From: a virus
IMG/VR virus record: IMGVR_UViG_3300021168_000011
Location: 1 to 39,914 of that record
Length of the DNA: 39,914 nt
Strand: one strand, 5' to 3'
Part shown: positions 15,288-22,061 of the stretch, piece by piece
Position numbering within the stretch: the stretch's first letter is position 1
How the letters are laid out: each line of letters starts with the position of its first letter
Made by a program: the position numbers and the translations under genes
Notes under the pieces: model-generated
Told to the model about the DNA's origin: nothing
Databases searched by the model: none
The model's input: only the letters and a program-made list of their open reading frames with translations

Positions 15288-16214
15288 TTGCCTCGCTCTC
15301 TCTCACCCACATTCCTGGCGCAGCTCGGCAGCTCGGGATCTTCTTCGCCGGCGCTGTTCGTGGTGCTGGCCTTCGCCAACGAAACGCTTTACCTGTGGAG
15401 TGGTCTCGGGCCTCTGACGCCCGCGGGGCCGGCATTCAATCCGCTTTCGGCATTTCCCTATGGGCAGACCTGGACCGGGCTGGGATGGTTGGGGAAGATC
15501 TCAGCGATCCCGCAGACCACGAAGATCCAGGCGCAGAGTGTCACGCTCTCGCTCTCGGGCATTCCGAGCCAACTGCTGACCGACACGATCGGTCAGGTGC
15601 GTATCACCGGCACCGCAACCGTCTTCCTGGGATTCTTCGATTCCACGGGTGCGCTGATTCTGGATCCGATTCAGCTTTTCTATGGCGCACTCGACGTGCC
15701 CACACTCGATGATTCAGGTCAGACGTCGACGATCAGCATCACCGCTGAGAATCCGCTGCTCTCGCTAAACGAAGCGCCCGATCGCCGCTTCGATGATCTC
15801 GATCAGCAAATTTACGTGCCCGGAGATCTAGGCTTCAGCTTTGTCGACGCGCTTCCGAATCTGGCGCTCTTCTGGCCGGCGCCGACGAGCTGGGGCACAC
15901 CGTACCCGACCTCGATCACGATGTCGCCTACTTCTGTCGATATCGCCGTCGGTGGCACTGCCACAATCGAGGTTACCGTTCACTACAACGATGGCAGTTC
16001 CTACACCAGACCGGCCGGCACGGGCAGCGGTCCGCACTGGATCGGAAGCGTTGCCTCAACCAATCCTAGAGTGGCAGTCGTGGACGCCGCCGGCGTGGTG
16101 ACCGGAATCGCGCCAGGTACCTGCAGCCTGATGGCGCGCACACCAACGTTCTCCGGCGGGGGTGGTCCCATGGCTGAGAACCGCGCGGCCTGCAGCATTA
16201 TCGTCCACTCCTGA
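15288..16214 (+). CDS. Tail hub-like protein with C-terminal BIG2 Ig-like domain
   Basis: This 308-aa protein begins at TTG 15288. Residues ~1-200 match a siphophage hub/minor tail family, with LFVVLAFANETLYLWSGLG, TKIQAQSVTLSLSGIPSQLL, and ITAENPLLSLNEAPDRRFDD followed by DQQIYVPGDLGF. Residues ~215-305 form a bacterial Ig-like group 2 domain: ITMSPTSVDIAVGGTATIEV, then a NPRVAVVDAAGVVTGIAPGT signature. BIG2 domains on virions usually give weak contacts with cell-surface carbohydrate. The hub family often ends where the BIG2 part begins, so this looks like a domain fusion. Confidence 0.8.
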   Translation: MPRSLSPTFLAQLGSSGSSSPALFVVLAFANETLYLWSGLGPLTPAGPAFNPLSAFPYGQTWTGLGWLGKISAIPQTTKIQAQSVTLSLSGIPSQLLTDTIGQVRITGTATVFLGFFDSTGALILDPIQLFYGALDVPTLDDSGQTSTISITAENPLLSLNEAPDRRFDDLDQQIYVPGDLGFSFVDALPNLALFWPAPTSWGTPYPTSITMSPTSVDIAVGGTATIEVTVHYNDGSSYTRPAGTGSGPHWIGSVASTNPRVAVVDAAGVVTGIAPGTCSLMARTPTFSGGGGPMAENRAACSIIVHS

Positions 16215-16220
16215 AGAGCC

Positions 16221-16670
16221 ATGCCCCTGCAACGCTTCCAAAACTGGCCGCGGCGGCTGCACATCCTGATTCAAAGCTCGCAGGCGATCACTTTCCAGTG
16301 GGGGCTGCACGATTGCGGATTGTTCGCGGCGCGCTGGATCCGCGAGGCCACAGGGCTCGACCTAGGGGCGCCCTATCGTGGCACGTATTCGACTGAGGCG
16401 GGCGCTGACGCTGTTTTTCTCGCCGGCTATTCCGACCTGGGCAGCTTTGCCGCGGCGATCGCGGCCGCCAACTCCATGCCGGAAGTGCCGCCAACATTTG
16501 CTCGTCGCGGAGATGTCGTGTGGGTTGACAACAGCACGCCACTGAATCCCAGTCCATACGGAGCGCTGGGGGTGGTGGGCCTCGACCCTCGCTTCGCGCA
16601 CTGCATGGGCGCCCAGGGCACGGTGCGCGTGCACATGAGCCGCTGGAAACGTGCCTGGCAGGTGGGATGA
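16221..16670 (+). CDS. DUF6950-like NlpC/P60-type tail protein
   Basis: This 149-aa protein starts 6 nt after the hub gene. It has a Cys-peptidase-like pattern: WGLHDCGLFAARWIREATGL, where C32 would be the nucleophile, followed by RRGDVVWVDN and GALGVVGLDPRFAHCMG. DUF6950-type proteins lie in the lambda gpK position and may cut peptidoglycan peptides during DNA entry. Position between hub and tip protein supports this. I judge activity plausible but unproven. Confidence 0.78.
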   Translation: MPLQRFQNWPRRLHILIQSSQAITFQWGLHDCGLFAARWIREATGLDLGAPYRGTYSTEAGADAVFLAGYSDLGSFAAAIAAANSMPEVPPTFARRGDVVWVDNSTPLNPSPYGALGVVGLDPRFAHCMGAQGTVRVHMSRWKRAWQVG

Positions 16671-16673
16671 AGC

Positions 16674-16703
16674 AGTGGTCAGTGGCCAGTTGTCAGTTGC
16701 CAG
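16674..16703 (+). repeat. Heptamer repeat R4 (orientation B), left side of reverse cassette
   Basis: AGTGGTC, AGTGGCC, AGTTGTC, AGTTGCC plus AG. The array begins 4 nt after the DUF6950-like gene, and the stop codon of the reverse-strand gene (16693-16695) lies within it. It is inverted relative to R5 on the other side of that gene. Confidence 0.85.
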
Positions 16704-16938
16704 TTTTTTGCGGAAAGAGCCTGGCAAACAGTTCGCGGATCCGGCAACGGCGCCAGCGCTTGCCTGTGGAACGGAAGATCCGAAGCTGGCCAGGTTTCAA
16801 CGCTTCGCCTTCGACATAGTGCAGCAGATCGGCAGAGGTGTTTTCTACACGCATCAATTCGCCACGGTGGTTCTCAGGTAAAGCGAACGTGACCGTGATG
16901 GGCTTATCGAATTTGATCACCATTTCGCTGCTATCCAT
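16693..16938 (-). CDS. Small reverse-strand protein in a repeat-flanked cassette
   Basis: This 81-aa reverse-strand ORF starts at ATG 16938, with an alternative at 16923. It reads as a folded domain: KFDKPITVTFALPENHRGEL, RVENTSADLLHYVEG, then a basic end (RSTGKRWRRCRIRELFARLF). No family recognised. It is the only gene between R4 and R5, on the opposite strand to the tail operon, with its own -10-like element; this is moron-like. The opposite-strand ORF 16651-16881 is considered a shadow because it begins inside the DUF6950-like gene and R4. Confidence 0.65.
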   Translation of the reverse strand: MDSSEMVIKFDKPITVTFALPENHRGELMRVENTSADLLHYVEGEALKPGQLRIFRSTGKRWRRCRIRELFARLFPQKTGN

Positions 16939-16946
16939 GACTCGTG

Positions 16947-16952
16947 ATTCTA
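16947..16952 (-). promoter_or_regulatory. TAGAAT -10 element, short-leader promoter
   Basis: On the - strand TAGAAT (five of six matches to TATAAT) lies 8 nt before the ATG at 16938. A transcript starting ~7 nt after it would have almost no leader. No convincing -35 is seen at 17 nt. Confidence 0.4.
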
Positions 16953-16954
16953 CA

Positions 16955-16987
16955 ACTGGCCGCTGGCCACTGGCCACTGGCAACTGC
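16955..16987 (+). repeat. Heptamer repeat R5 (orientation A), right side of reverse cassette
   Basis: ACTGGCC, GCTGGCC, ACTGGCC, ACTGGCA and a partial unit fill the space up to 2 nt before the ATG at 16990. Inverted relative to R4. The downstream gene has no Shine-Dalgarno. Confidence 0.87.
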
Positions 16988-16989
16988 TC

Positions 16990-19110
16990 ATGAGCAAAAC
17001 CGTTCTCGAAGTCGGACTGATTCTCGGCGGCCTGGCGGTTGCCCTGGCTGCGGGGCCCGTCGGGCTCATCGCCCTGCAGGGCAACCTGGCGATGATGAAT
17101 GCGATGATCGGCATCGGTCTCACCACCACGCTCAGCGGTGTGGGCCTCGCTCTGCGGCCGAACACGCGCACCGTGGGCGCCGCGAACACGCTCAGCTTCA
17201 GCCAGGGTCCGACGCCGCGACGCGTCATCTATGGACAATTTCAGACTGCCGGTGTGCTGACTTACGCGAGTTTCCCTCCGGCGTCGAATCTGCAGCAGAC
17301 GAACCAGTACCTGCACTTGATCTACACGCTGACCGGTCACGAGATCTCGAGCTTCGATGGTGTCTCGATCAATGGGACGGTGCGTAATTTCGGTGTTGAC
17401 CTGGTCTACCAGCCGGGCGGAGTCACAGACCTCCTCTGGCATGTGGATCCCAGCAGCAGCGGATCGGCCAACGATCTCTACTGGCAGCACATGTTCTTCG
17501 AGTTCGATTTCGGGCGCGCTGTCGGCGGAGGATCCTTCCCGAATCTCGCCGGCGGAGATCCCGCCTGGACCGCGGCCTGCAACCAGCAGGGTTGTGCCAA
17601 GGTGCACGTGATTCTCCGCTATGACTCAACGTGGAACGGAATCTTCCCCGGCGGCCAGATCCCGAACATCCAGTTCCTGGTCACCGGGAAAAATCTGATC
17701 GACACCCGCGTCCTCAGCGCATGGCTGCCTTCCACGTCGTACTTGAAGTACAACTGGCTTCTCGACAACCACGGCATTCTCTGGTACCAGACCAACACCT
17801 CCGGCACTTCGGGCGCCGCCGGCAGCCGGCCGAATTTTGAAGGTGCATCGAGCTTTCCGGCCACACTTTCTGACAACACTCTGAGCTGGACGTCCTACGG
17901 TCAGGGTCAAGGCTCGATCTCGGCTGGCGCCGACGGCAATCCGCAGGGTCACATCGTACAAGGGCGGTTGGTGAACGACGCCTGGGTGCCCGGCGCCGGT
18001 TACAGTCCTAACCTGGTGATTGAAGCGCCACTCGGCTATCTGCAGCAGGCAACGAACTCGGGAACCACGGGAGCGACGGAACCAGCCTTCAGCCTGACGC
18101 TGGGCGGCACTACCACCGACAACTCGCAGAACTGGGTGTGCCTGGGGCGGTCGTGGCACGCGATCAATCCCTCGAACCCGGCGCTCGTGGTCAACGATTA
18201 TCTGCAGGACACAGACTACGGAATGAAGGCGCAGGCGGCGACCATCGACACCAGTTCGGTGAGCGCCGCGGCCAACGTGTGCGAAGAGCAGGCGCTGATC
18301 ATCTGGAACGCCGACAACACCGTGGTCTATGAAAATCTCTACTCGTGCAACGGGATGTTCGATCACTCCTCGGTGCGTGGCAACGTGCTCACGTCGCTCT
18401 GTGGATCGATGGCCGGCTGGGTGATTCCTCCGGGAGATATGTGGCATGTGTTCGCCGGCGCCTTCCAGACGCCGACGGTGGCGCTGGGCGATACCGATAT
18501 GCGCGGTTCCATCAAGGGGGACTTCCGGCTCTCGAAGCGCGATCTGCTCAACACGGTGGGAGCGGACTTCGTGCCGGCATTCTTGCCGAGCAATCCTGCG
18601 GGATCGCTTTCACTGACGCAGGTGCCTGCGACATGGCAAAAGATGAGCGCTCCGGAGTACCAGGCCAATGGTCTCGCCGGAAAGCCCAACTACCTGAACA
18701 GCGAAGATGGCGGCCAGATCCTGCGCATCAAGCTGCAGCTCGACTTCACCACTTCCCTTTGGACGGCCCAGCGCCTGGAAAAGATCGCCATGATGCGATC
18801 GCGCTTTCCGCAGACGCTGACTCTGCCGGCGAAGCTCACAGCCCTGCAGCTTGAGGCCGGCGACACGTTCAGCTTTACGCACACTCGTTGGGGAATCCTG
18901 GCGCAGGTGTTTGAAGCGACGCAGGCCACGGTGACGCTCGACGGCTCGCACGGTGGTGGCGGGAAGGATCAGTCACCGGTGGTGGGCGTCGACATCATCG
19001 CGCGCCAGGTGGATCCGTCGATCTATGAATTCCAGGGGCCGACGTCGGCGTCGAACTATGGCGAGTACTCCCCTTACGGAATCACAGGTGTGATGACGGG
19101 GGTGGAGTGA
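16990..19110 (+). CDS. Tail tip / host-specificity protein (gpJ-like)
   Basis: This 706-aa protein is the last large tail gene. Residues 1-55 hold two hydrophobic segments (LILGGLAVALAAGPVGLIAL and a second one near 35-55). Residues ~70-240 have the tip-protein pattern PTPRRVIYGQFQTAGVLTY, HLIYTLTGHEISSFDGVSING split over a turn, and VHVILRYDS. Residues ~244-303 and ~331-386 are two related W-x4-Y ... P-x-F ... D-x4-W-x2-G modules, probably surface-binding. The C-terminal part (from ~390) is the phage tail domain with DYLQDTDYGMKA and GDTFSFTHTRWGI. It probably contacts the receptor. Confidence 0.85.
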   Translation: MSKTVLEVGLILGGLAVALAAGPVGLIALQGNLAMMNAMIGIGLTTTLSGVGLALRPNTRTVGAANTLSFSQGPTPRRVIYGQFQTAGVLTYASFPPASNLQQTNQYLHLIYTLTGHEISSFDGVSINGTVRNFGVDLVYQPGGVTDLLWHVDPSSSGSANDLYWQHMFFEFDFGRAVGGGSFPNLAGGDPAWTAACNQQGCAKVHVILRYDSTWNGIFPGGQIPNIQFLVTGKNLIDTRVLSAWLPSTSYLKYNWLLDNHGILWYQTNTSGTSGAAGSRPNFEGASSFPATLSDNTLSWTSYGQGQGSISAGADGNPQGHIVQGRLVNDAWVPGAGYSPNLVIEAPLGYLQQATNSGTTGATEPAFSLTLGGTTTDNSQNWVCLGRSWHAINPSNPALVVNDYLQDTDYGMKAQAATIDTSSVSAAANVCEEQALIIWNADNTVVYENLYSCNGMFDHSSVRGNVLTSLCGSMAGWVIPPGDMWHVFAGAFQTPTVALGDTDMRGSIKGDFRLSKRDLLNTVGADFVPAFLPSNPAGSLSLTQVPATWQKMSAPEYQANGLAGKPNYLNSEDGGQILRIKLQLDFTTSLWTAQRLEKIAMMRSRFPQTLTLPAKLTALQLEAGDTFSFTHTRWGILAQVFEATQATVTLDGSHGGGGKDQSPVVGVDIIARQVDPSIYEFQGPTSASNYGEYSPYGITGVMTGVE

Positions 19111-19117
19111 GGAAAGC

Positions 19118-19148
19118 GGTGGCCAGTGGTCAGTTGCCAGTTGCCAGT
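19118..19148 (+). repeat. Heptamer repeat R6 (orientation B)
   Basis: GGTGGCC, AGTGGTC, AGTTGCC, AGTTGCC and a partial unit, just after the tip gene. If GTG 19107 were the start, the array would encode VASGQLPVAS, almost the same peptide as at R3. Confidence 0.85.
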
Positions 19149-19160
19149 AAGGACAGGCTG

Positions 19161-19433
19161 TTGATCGTGGCGCGCGGATTCGCTGTCGTCGTATGCGTTC
19201 TTGCGATCTCGCTCGACTGGCCGTGGTGGGTTATGACGATTGCCGGGGGCCTGACTCTTGGGCTGTTCTGCGTCACGCCATTGTCGCGACGTGCCTATGT
19301 TTGTGGGCGCGATGATTCTCGTGCGACTGACATTCCACATGGTGGCCAGAAGGTGCTGGTCATGACCGAGCGCGAAGCGAACCAGCGCAATGCCGCGCTC
19401 GTCGCCAACGGCCGCGAGGAGTATCTGGAGTGA
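19161..19433 (+). CDS. Small membrane protein after tail tip
   Basis: The frame opens at GTG 19107 (overlapping the tip stop), but I prefer TTG 19161 because AAGGA lies 7 nt upstream and the bases between are repeat R6. The ~90-aa product has one or two transmembrane helices (residues ~5-20 and ~24-40, WWVMTIAGGLTLGLFCV) and a polar C-terminus with MTEREANQRNAALVANGREE. No family recognised. Confidence 0.65.
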   Translation: MIVARGFAVVVCVLAISLDWPWWVMTIAGGLTLGLFCVTPLSRRAYVCGRDDSRATDIPHGGQKVLVMTEREANQRNAALVANGREEYLE

Positions 19434-19436
19434 GTT

Positions 19437-19447
19437 TTTTGCCCTAC
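19437..19447. repeat. Left arm of 11-bp inverted repeat around reverse gene
   Basis: TTTTGCCCTAC here is the exact reverse complement of 19743-19753 (GTAGGGCAAAA). The two arms bracket the reverse-strand gene 19515-19718. A further direct copy of TTGCCCTACGC occurs at 19676-19686, inside that gene. Confidence 0.6.
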
Positions 19448-19514
19448 GCTCGAAGGACCAGGTCCAGCTCGTCGACGACGTCGGCCGCGGAGCTGCCGGC
19501 GGGATCCGCGTAGG

Positions 19515-19718
19515 CTAAGATTTCCGCCTTTTGCCGAGGTAGAAGTTGCGAATGCGGTCGCCATCGCGCCAGACCAGATAGTTATATTGACCAGCTTTTA
19601 CGCGGATGCTGGCGCGAGCGTAGCCGCGCCACCGCGAACCGGCGATGCGGACGAAAATCTCTGGTTTTGGCGGCGTTGCCCTACGCGGCGTCACAATCGT
19701 GCGTTTTCGAGTTTTCAT
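19515..19718 (-). CDS. Small basic reverse-strand protein
   Basis: This 67-aa reverse-strand protein starts at ATG 19718 (a longer opening to 19751 is possible). It is very basic and has RRATPPKPEIFVRIAG, then YNYLVWRDGDRIRNFYLGKR, which resembles the Y-x-L-V-x-R-x-G-x-K/R ... YLGK core of small DUF6788-like proteins found widely in bacteria; that match is from memory. It interrupts the late operon between tail and lysis genes. Possibly nucleic-acid binding from its charge. Confidence 0.68.
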   Translation of the reverse strand: MKTRKRTIVTPRRATPPKPEIFVRIAGSRWRGYARASIRVKAGQYNYLVWRDGDRIRNFYLGKRRKS

Positions 19719-19742
19719 AAGTTTTCCGGCCGATCGGAGAAT

Positions 19743-19753
19743 GTAGGGCAAAA
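19743..19753. repeat. Right arm of 11-bp inverted repeat
   Basis: GTAGGGCAAAA, reverse complement of 19437-19447, located between the reverse-strand gene and the lysozyme start at 19766. The AAAAGG end may also serve as the lysozyme ribosome-binding site. Confidence 0.6.
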
Positions 19754-19765
19754 GGATAGCACGCG

Positions 19766-20176
19766 ATGAACCTAATCGAGCAACTCGTTCGCGACGAAGG
19801 CATCGAGCTCAGGCCTTACAAGGATTCGGTCGGCAAGCTCACGATCGGAGTGGGACGCAATCTGGACGACGTCGGGATCTCGCGCGCTGAAGCGATGGCG
19901 CTCCTTGCCAACGACGTACAAAATGCGCGTGCCCAGCTCGAAGAGCATTTGCCCTGGGCCGGAGGTCTCGATGAGATCCGCGAAGCGGCGCTGGTCAACA
20001 TGGCGTTCAATCTCGGGATCGGCCGGCTGTTGAACTTTCGCAACTTCCTCGCAGCGCTGCAGGCCGGCGATTACAAAACCGCCTCGGCCGAGATGATGAA
20101 CTCTCTCTGGGCAAAGCAGGTGGGGCCGCGTGCGCAAAGGCTCGCACTGCAGATCGAAACCGGATTTTGGCAGTAA
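19766..20176 (+). CDS. Endolysin, T4-type lysozyme (GH24)
   Basis: This 136-aa muramidase cuts the peptidoglycan glycan strand at the end of infection. E11, D20 and T26 fall at exactly the positions of the T4 lysozyme catalytic triad, in RDEGIELRPYKDSVGKLTIG. The C-terminal lobe has EIREAALVNMAFNLGIGRL and a GPRAQRLALQIETGFW ending. No signal peptide or anchor is visible, so it needs the neighbouring holin for release. Confidence 0.95.
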   Translation: MNLIEQLVRDEGIELRPYKDSVGKLTIGVGRNLDDVGISRAEAMALLANDVQNARAQLEEHLPWAGGLDEIREAALVNMAFNLGIGRLLNFRNFLAALQAGDYKTASAEMMNSLWAKQVGPRAQRLALQIETGFWQ

Positions 20177-20192
20177 CCACAGGAGAACATTT

Positions 20193-20669
20193 ATGCCTCT
20201 TCTTCCAATAATTCAGGATGTGCTGGGCAGTTCCCTGCTCGACAGCATCAAGGGCCTCGTCTCGCAGTTCCACATGTCTCCCCAGGAAAAGGCGGACCTG
20301 TCGGCCAAGCTCGACGCCGAAAAAGATCAGTTCACGGCCGCGGAGAACAACTACAACGCGAAGCTCAACGACATCGCCGGCCAGAACATTCGCGCTGAAG
20401 AGCAGAGTGGCGACAAATTCACCGAGCGCGCCAGGCCCGCGGTGATCTGGGTGGGGCTGCTGATGTTCTTCTGGAATTACTGCGTTGTGCCGACGGCCGG
20501 CGTTCACTGGCACGTCCCTGCTCTGCCAATCCCCGATACGTTCTCGGAAATTTGGGGCATCGTGGTCACCGGCTACGTTTTCAGTCGCACGGCCGATAAG
20601 GTCATGGCCTTGCCCGGAGATAGTCAGATCAAACTCCCATTTGGGATCCAGATCGGCAACAAGAGCTAG
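20193..20669 (+). CDS. Holin (3-TM, gene-transfer-agent type)
   Basis: This 158-aa protein starts at 20193, 7 nt after AGGAG. The N-terminal half is amphipathic/charged (SPQEKADLSAKLDAEKDQF); NIRAEEQSGDKFTERARPAV followed by a membrane helix (~82-100) is the hallmark of the 3-TM holin family (PF11351). A second helix lies at ~117-133. It would form the lysis pore for the adjacent lysozyme. Confidence 0.87.
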   Translation: MPLLPIIQDVLGSSLLDSIKGLVSQFHMSPQEKADLSAKLDAEKDQFTAAENNYNAKLNDIAGQNIRAEEQSGDKFTERARPAVIWVGLLMFFWNYCVVPTAGVHWHVPALPIPDTFSEIWGIVVTGYVFSRTADKVMALPGDSQIKLPFGIQIGNKS

Positions 20670-20733
20670 GCGCGGCCGAGCTCGCCGCCCGCTCCGAAAT
20701 AGATTTTCATTCTGAGAGGAAGAGGAGAATTCC

Positions 20734-20934
20734 ATGGATTCAGTAGCGGTTGCATTCGTCGTCGCAGTCCCGGCCGCGTTCGCCGCCGGCGTCATCTTTC
20801 ACAAGTACGTCATCAGCGAAGCCGCGGCCATCAAGCAGCACGTCACCGATGCCGAGACGCGGATCCGCGGCGATTTCAGTTCCCTGCTGAAAAAGGCCGG
20901 GGCCGAAGTTGCCCAGGTCGCGTCGAAGGTCTAG
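20734..20934 (+). CDS. Small membrane protein in lysis cassette
   Basis: This 66-aa protein has GAGGAAGAGGAG upstream. An N-terminal transmembrane helix (residues ~4-22, VAFVVAVPAAFAAGVIF) is followed by a charged helical domain. Topology and place right after lysozyme and holin fit an inner-membrane spanin-like protein or holin partner, but no outer-membrane lipoprotein partner is visible, so the role is inferred. Confidence 0.7.
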   Translation: MDSVAVAFVVAVPAAFAAGVIFHKYVISEAAAIKQHVTDAETRIRGDFSSLLKKAGAEVAQVASKV

Positions 20935-20948
20935 CCCCAACGTCCCGC

Positions 20949-20962
20949 AGCCTGTACAGGCT
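20949..20962. repeat. Palindrome AGCCTGTACAGGCT, copy 1
   Basis: A perfect 14-bp palindrome identical to 21371-21384. It lies at the 3' end of the reverse-strand gene, touching its stop codon (20961-20963). The pair brackets exactly one gene. Confidence 0.85.
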
Positions 20963-21359
20963 AACTCGCCAGCTTGGTGTCCTCGGTGAAGGGCGCGCGC
21001 AAAGTCTTCGTGGTGAGCGTCTCGTCCTGCTTCGAGCCGGGCATCAGGCGCGGACGCGTCGGCGGATTGTGCTTCTGCTCGTGCGCGATCGCAGCGAGCT
21101 GCGGACATTTTTCTGACAGCTCGACACAGCCCTCGTAGACATCTTCGTTGAAGGCGCCGCTCTGAGGAGCTGGGCCAAAGCCGATGGAGATACTACAGGG
21201 CATGCAGAGCACACGGCGGCGCGCGGTCGCGCGGACCATCGGACGCACCCCGGTAGTTCGGAGGACCGTGTAGGCGATGACCGCGGGTTGGCCGCTCTCA
21301 TTGATAGTCTCGGCGGTCTTGAGGGTGCTGCCGCAACGAACGCAGGGTTCGATCTTCAT
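20961..21359 (-). CDS. Zinc-ribbon protein flanked by palindromes
   Basis: This 132-aa reverse-strand protein has C6-x2-C9 and C52-x2-C55, a zinc-ribbon arrangement, then a polar helical C-terminus (CVELSEKCPQLAAIAHEQKH). The middle is basic (RPMVRATARRR). I infer a DNA- or RNA-binding regulator; no family recognised. It sits between lysis and early genes. The palindrome upstream of its start directly abuts its -10 element, so autorepression is a reasonable hypothesis. Confidence 0.75.
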   Translation of the reverse strand: MKIEPCVRCGSTLKTAETINESGQPAVIAYTVLRTTGVRPMVRATARRRVLCMPCSISIGFGPAPQSGAFNEDVYEGCVELSEKCPQLAAIAHEQKHNPPTRPRLMPGSKQDETLTTKTLRAPFTEDTKLAS

Positions 21360-21365
21360 GGCTGC

Positions 21366-21371
21366 ATTCTA
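21366..21371 (-). promoter_or_regulatory. TAGAAT -10 element next to palindrome
   Basis: On the - strand TAGAAT ends 6 nt before the ATG at 21359, implying a leaderless transcript. Its first base is the last base of the palindrome 21371-21384, so a protein bound there would cover the promoter spacer. Confidence 0.5.
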
Positions 21372-21384
21372 GCCTGTACAGGCT
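21371..21384. promoter_or_regulatory. Palindrome AGCCTGTACAGGCT, copy 2 (operator candidate)
   Basis: Identical to 20949-20962. It lies in the divergent region between the zinc-ribbon gene (start 21359) and the + strand gene starting at 21411, where an operator could control both. Confidence 0.7.
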
Positions 21385-21410
21385 GAGGCGGGAATCGAAG
21401 GAGTAAACAG

Positions 21411-21920
21411 ATGGCCACCAACGCAGCTCAGGTTCTAGTCTCCGAGTCACCGAACGCGGAGCAGGTCGACGCGCACGCGCAGGAATACAAACGGCTCGAG
21501 GAGATCCTCGACGAAGCCAAGACCGCCTACGCTGCGGTCAAAAAGGCAGAGGGCGCGCAACTCGATGAGCTCCACGCCGCGCTGATCGATCTGGTGCGCG
21601 CCCACGGGGGAAAGCACGCCGAGAAGTCGAAGATCCTGCACGGCATCGAGTGGGAGCTGATGGCCACGTTTGGCGAGTCCCACGGCATCGACGCAGCCGC
21701 CGTCGAGCGGCTGCGCCTGGCGCTGAAGGATGCGAAACAAACCCGTCTGCTGAAGAAGCTTTTCACCGAGGAAAAGTCCTGGCGCCTGGCGCCGAACGCG
21801 GCTGAGGTGCTGAGGGCGGAAGGGAAGCTGCCGGACGAGATCGCGGGCCTCGCGCTGGCGTGCTTCACATTTGCGCCCAGGACGCCCCAGCTCGACGTTC
21901 GTCCCCGGAAGAAGGGTTAA
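21411..21920 (+). CDS. Helical protein of unknown function
   Basis: This 169-aa protein has a strong GAAGGAG upstream. Residues ~20-60 are a coiled coil (RLEEILDEAKTAYAAVKKAE), then KILHGIEWELMATFGESHGI and a C-terminal basic end. The coiled-coil plus small beta core is faintly like Gam-type nuclease inhibitors, but I cannot support that assignment. Confidence 0.7.
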   Translation: MATNAAQVLVSESPNAEQVDAHAQEYKRLEEILDEAKTAYAAVKKAEGAQLDELHAALIDLVRAHGGKHAEKSKILHGIEWELMATFGESHGIDAAAVERLRLALKDAKQTRLLKKLFTEEKSWRLAPNAAEVLRAEGKLPDEIAGLALACFTFAPRTPQLDVRPRKKG

Positions 21921-21973
21921 CCCCCACACAATTCAGGCCTCGCAGAACGGCCGTTTTTGGGGCGCCCCGTCTG

Positions 21974-21995
21974 TTTCAATTCACCTGAATTGAAA
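21974..21995. promoter_or_regulatory. AT-rich 10-bp inverted repeat, operator-like
   Basis: TTTCAATTCA is followed by CC and then its perfect complement TGAATTGAAA. It lies in the 141-bp gap between convergent genes 21411-21920 and 22062-22316, in otherwise GC-rich DNA. A weak GGCC/GGCC stem and T5 just upstream may terminate the 21411 transcript. Confidence 0.55.
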
Positions 21996-22061
21996 AACTG
22001 CTTTTTGAAGCTGAGATTTTACTAGTCAGTCAACAGGGATCTGGAGTTGGTTAGGAATGGC

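Noticed and set aside
16651-16881. + strand ORF of 76 aa overlapping R4
   Set aside because: It starts inside the DUF6950-like gene, translates the repeat array and is antisense to a better reverse-strand ORF.
21411-21920. Gam-type nuclease inhibitor
   Set aside because: Only a coiled coil and general shape agree; no specific motif supports the name.
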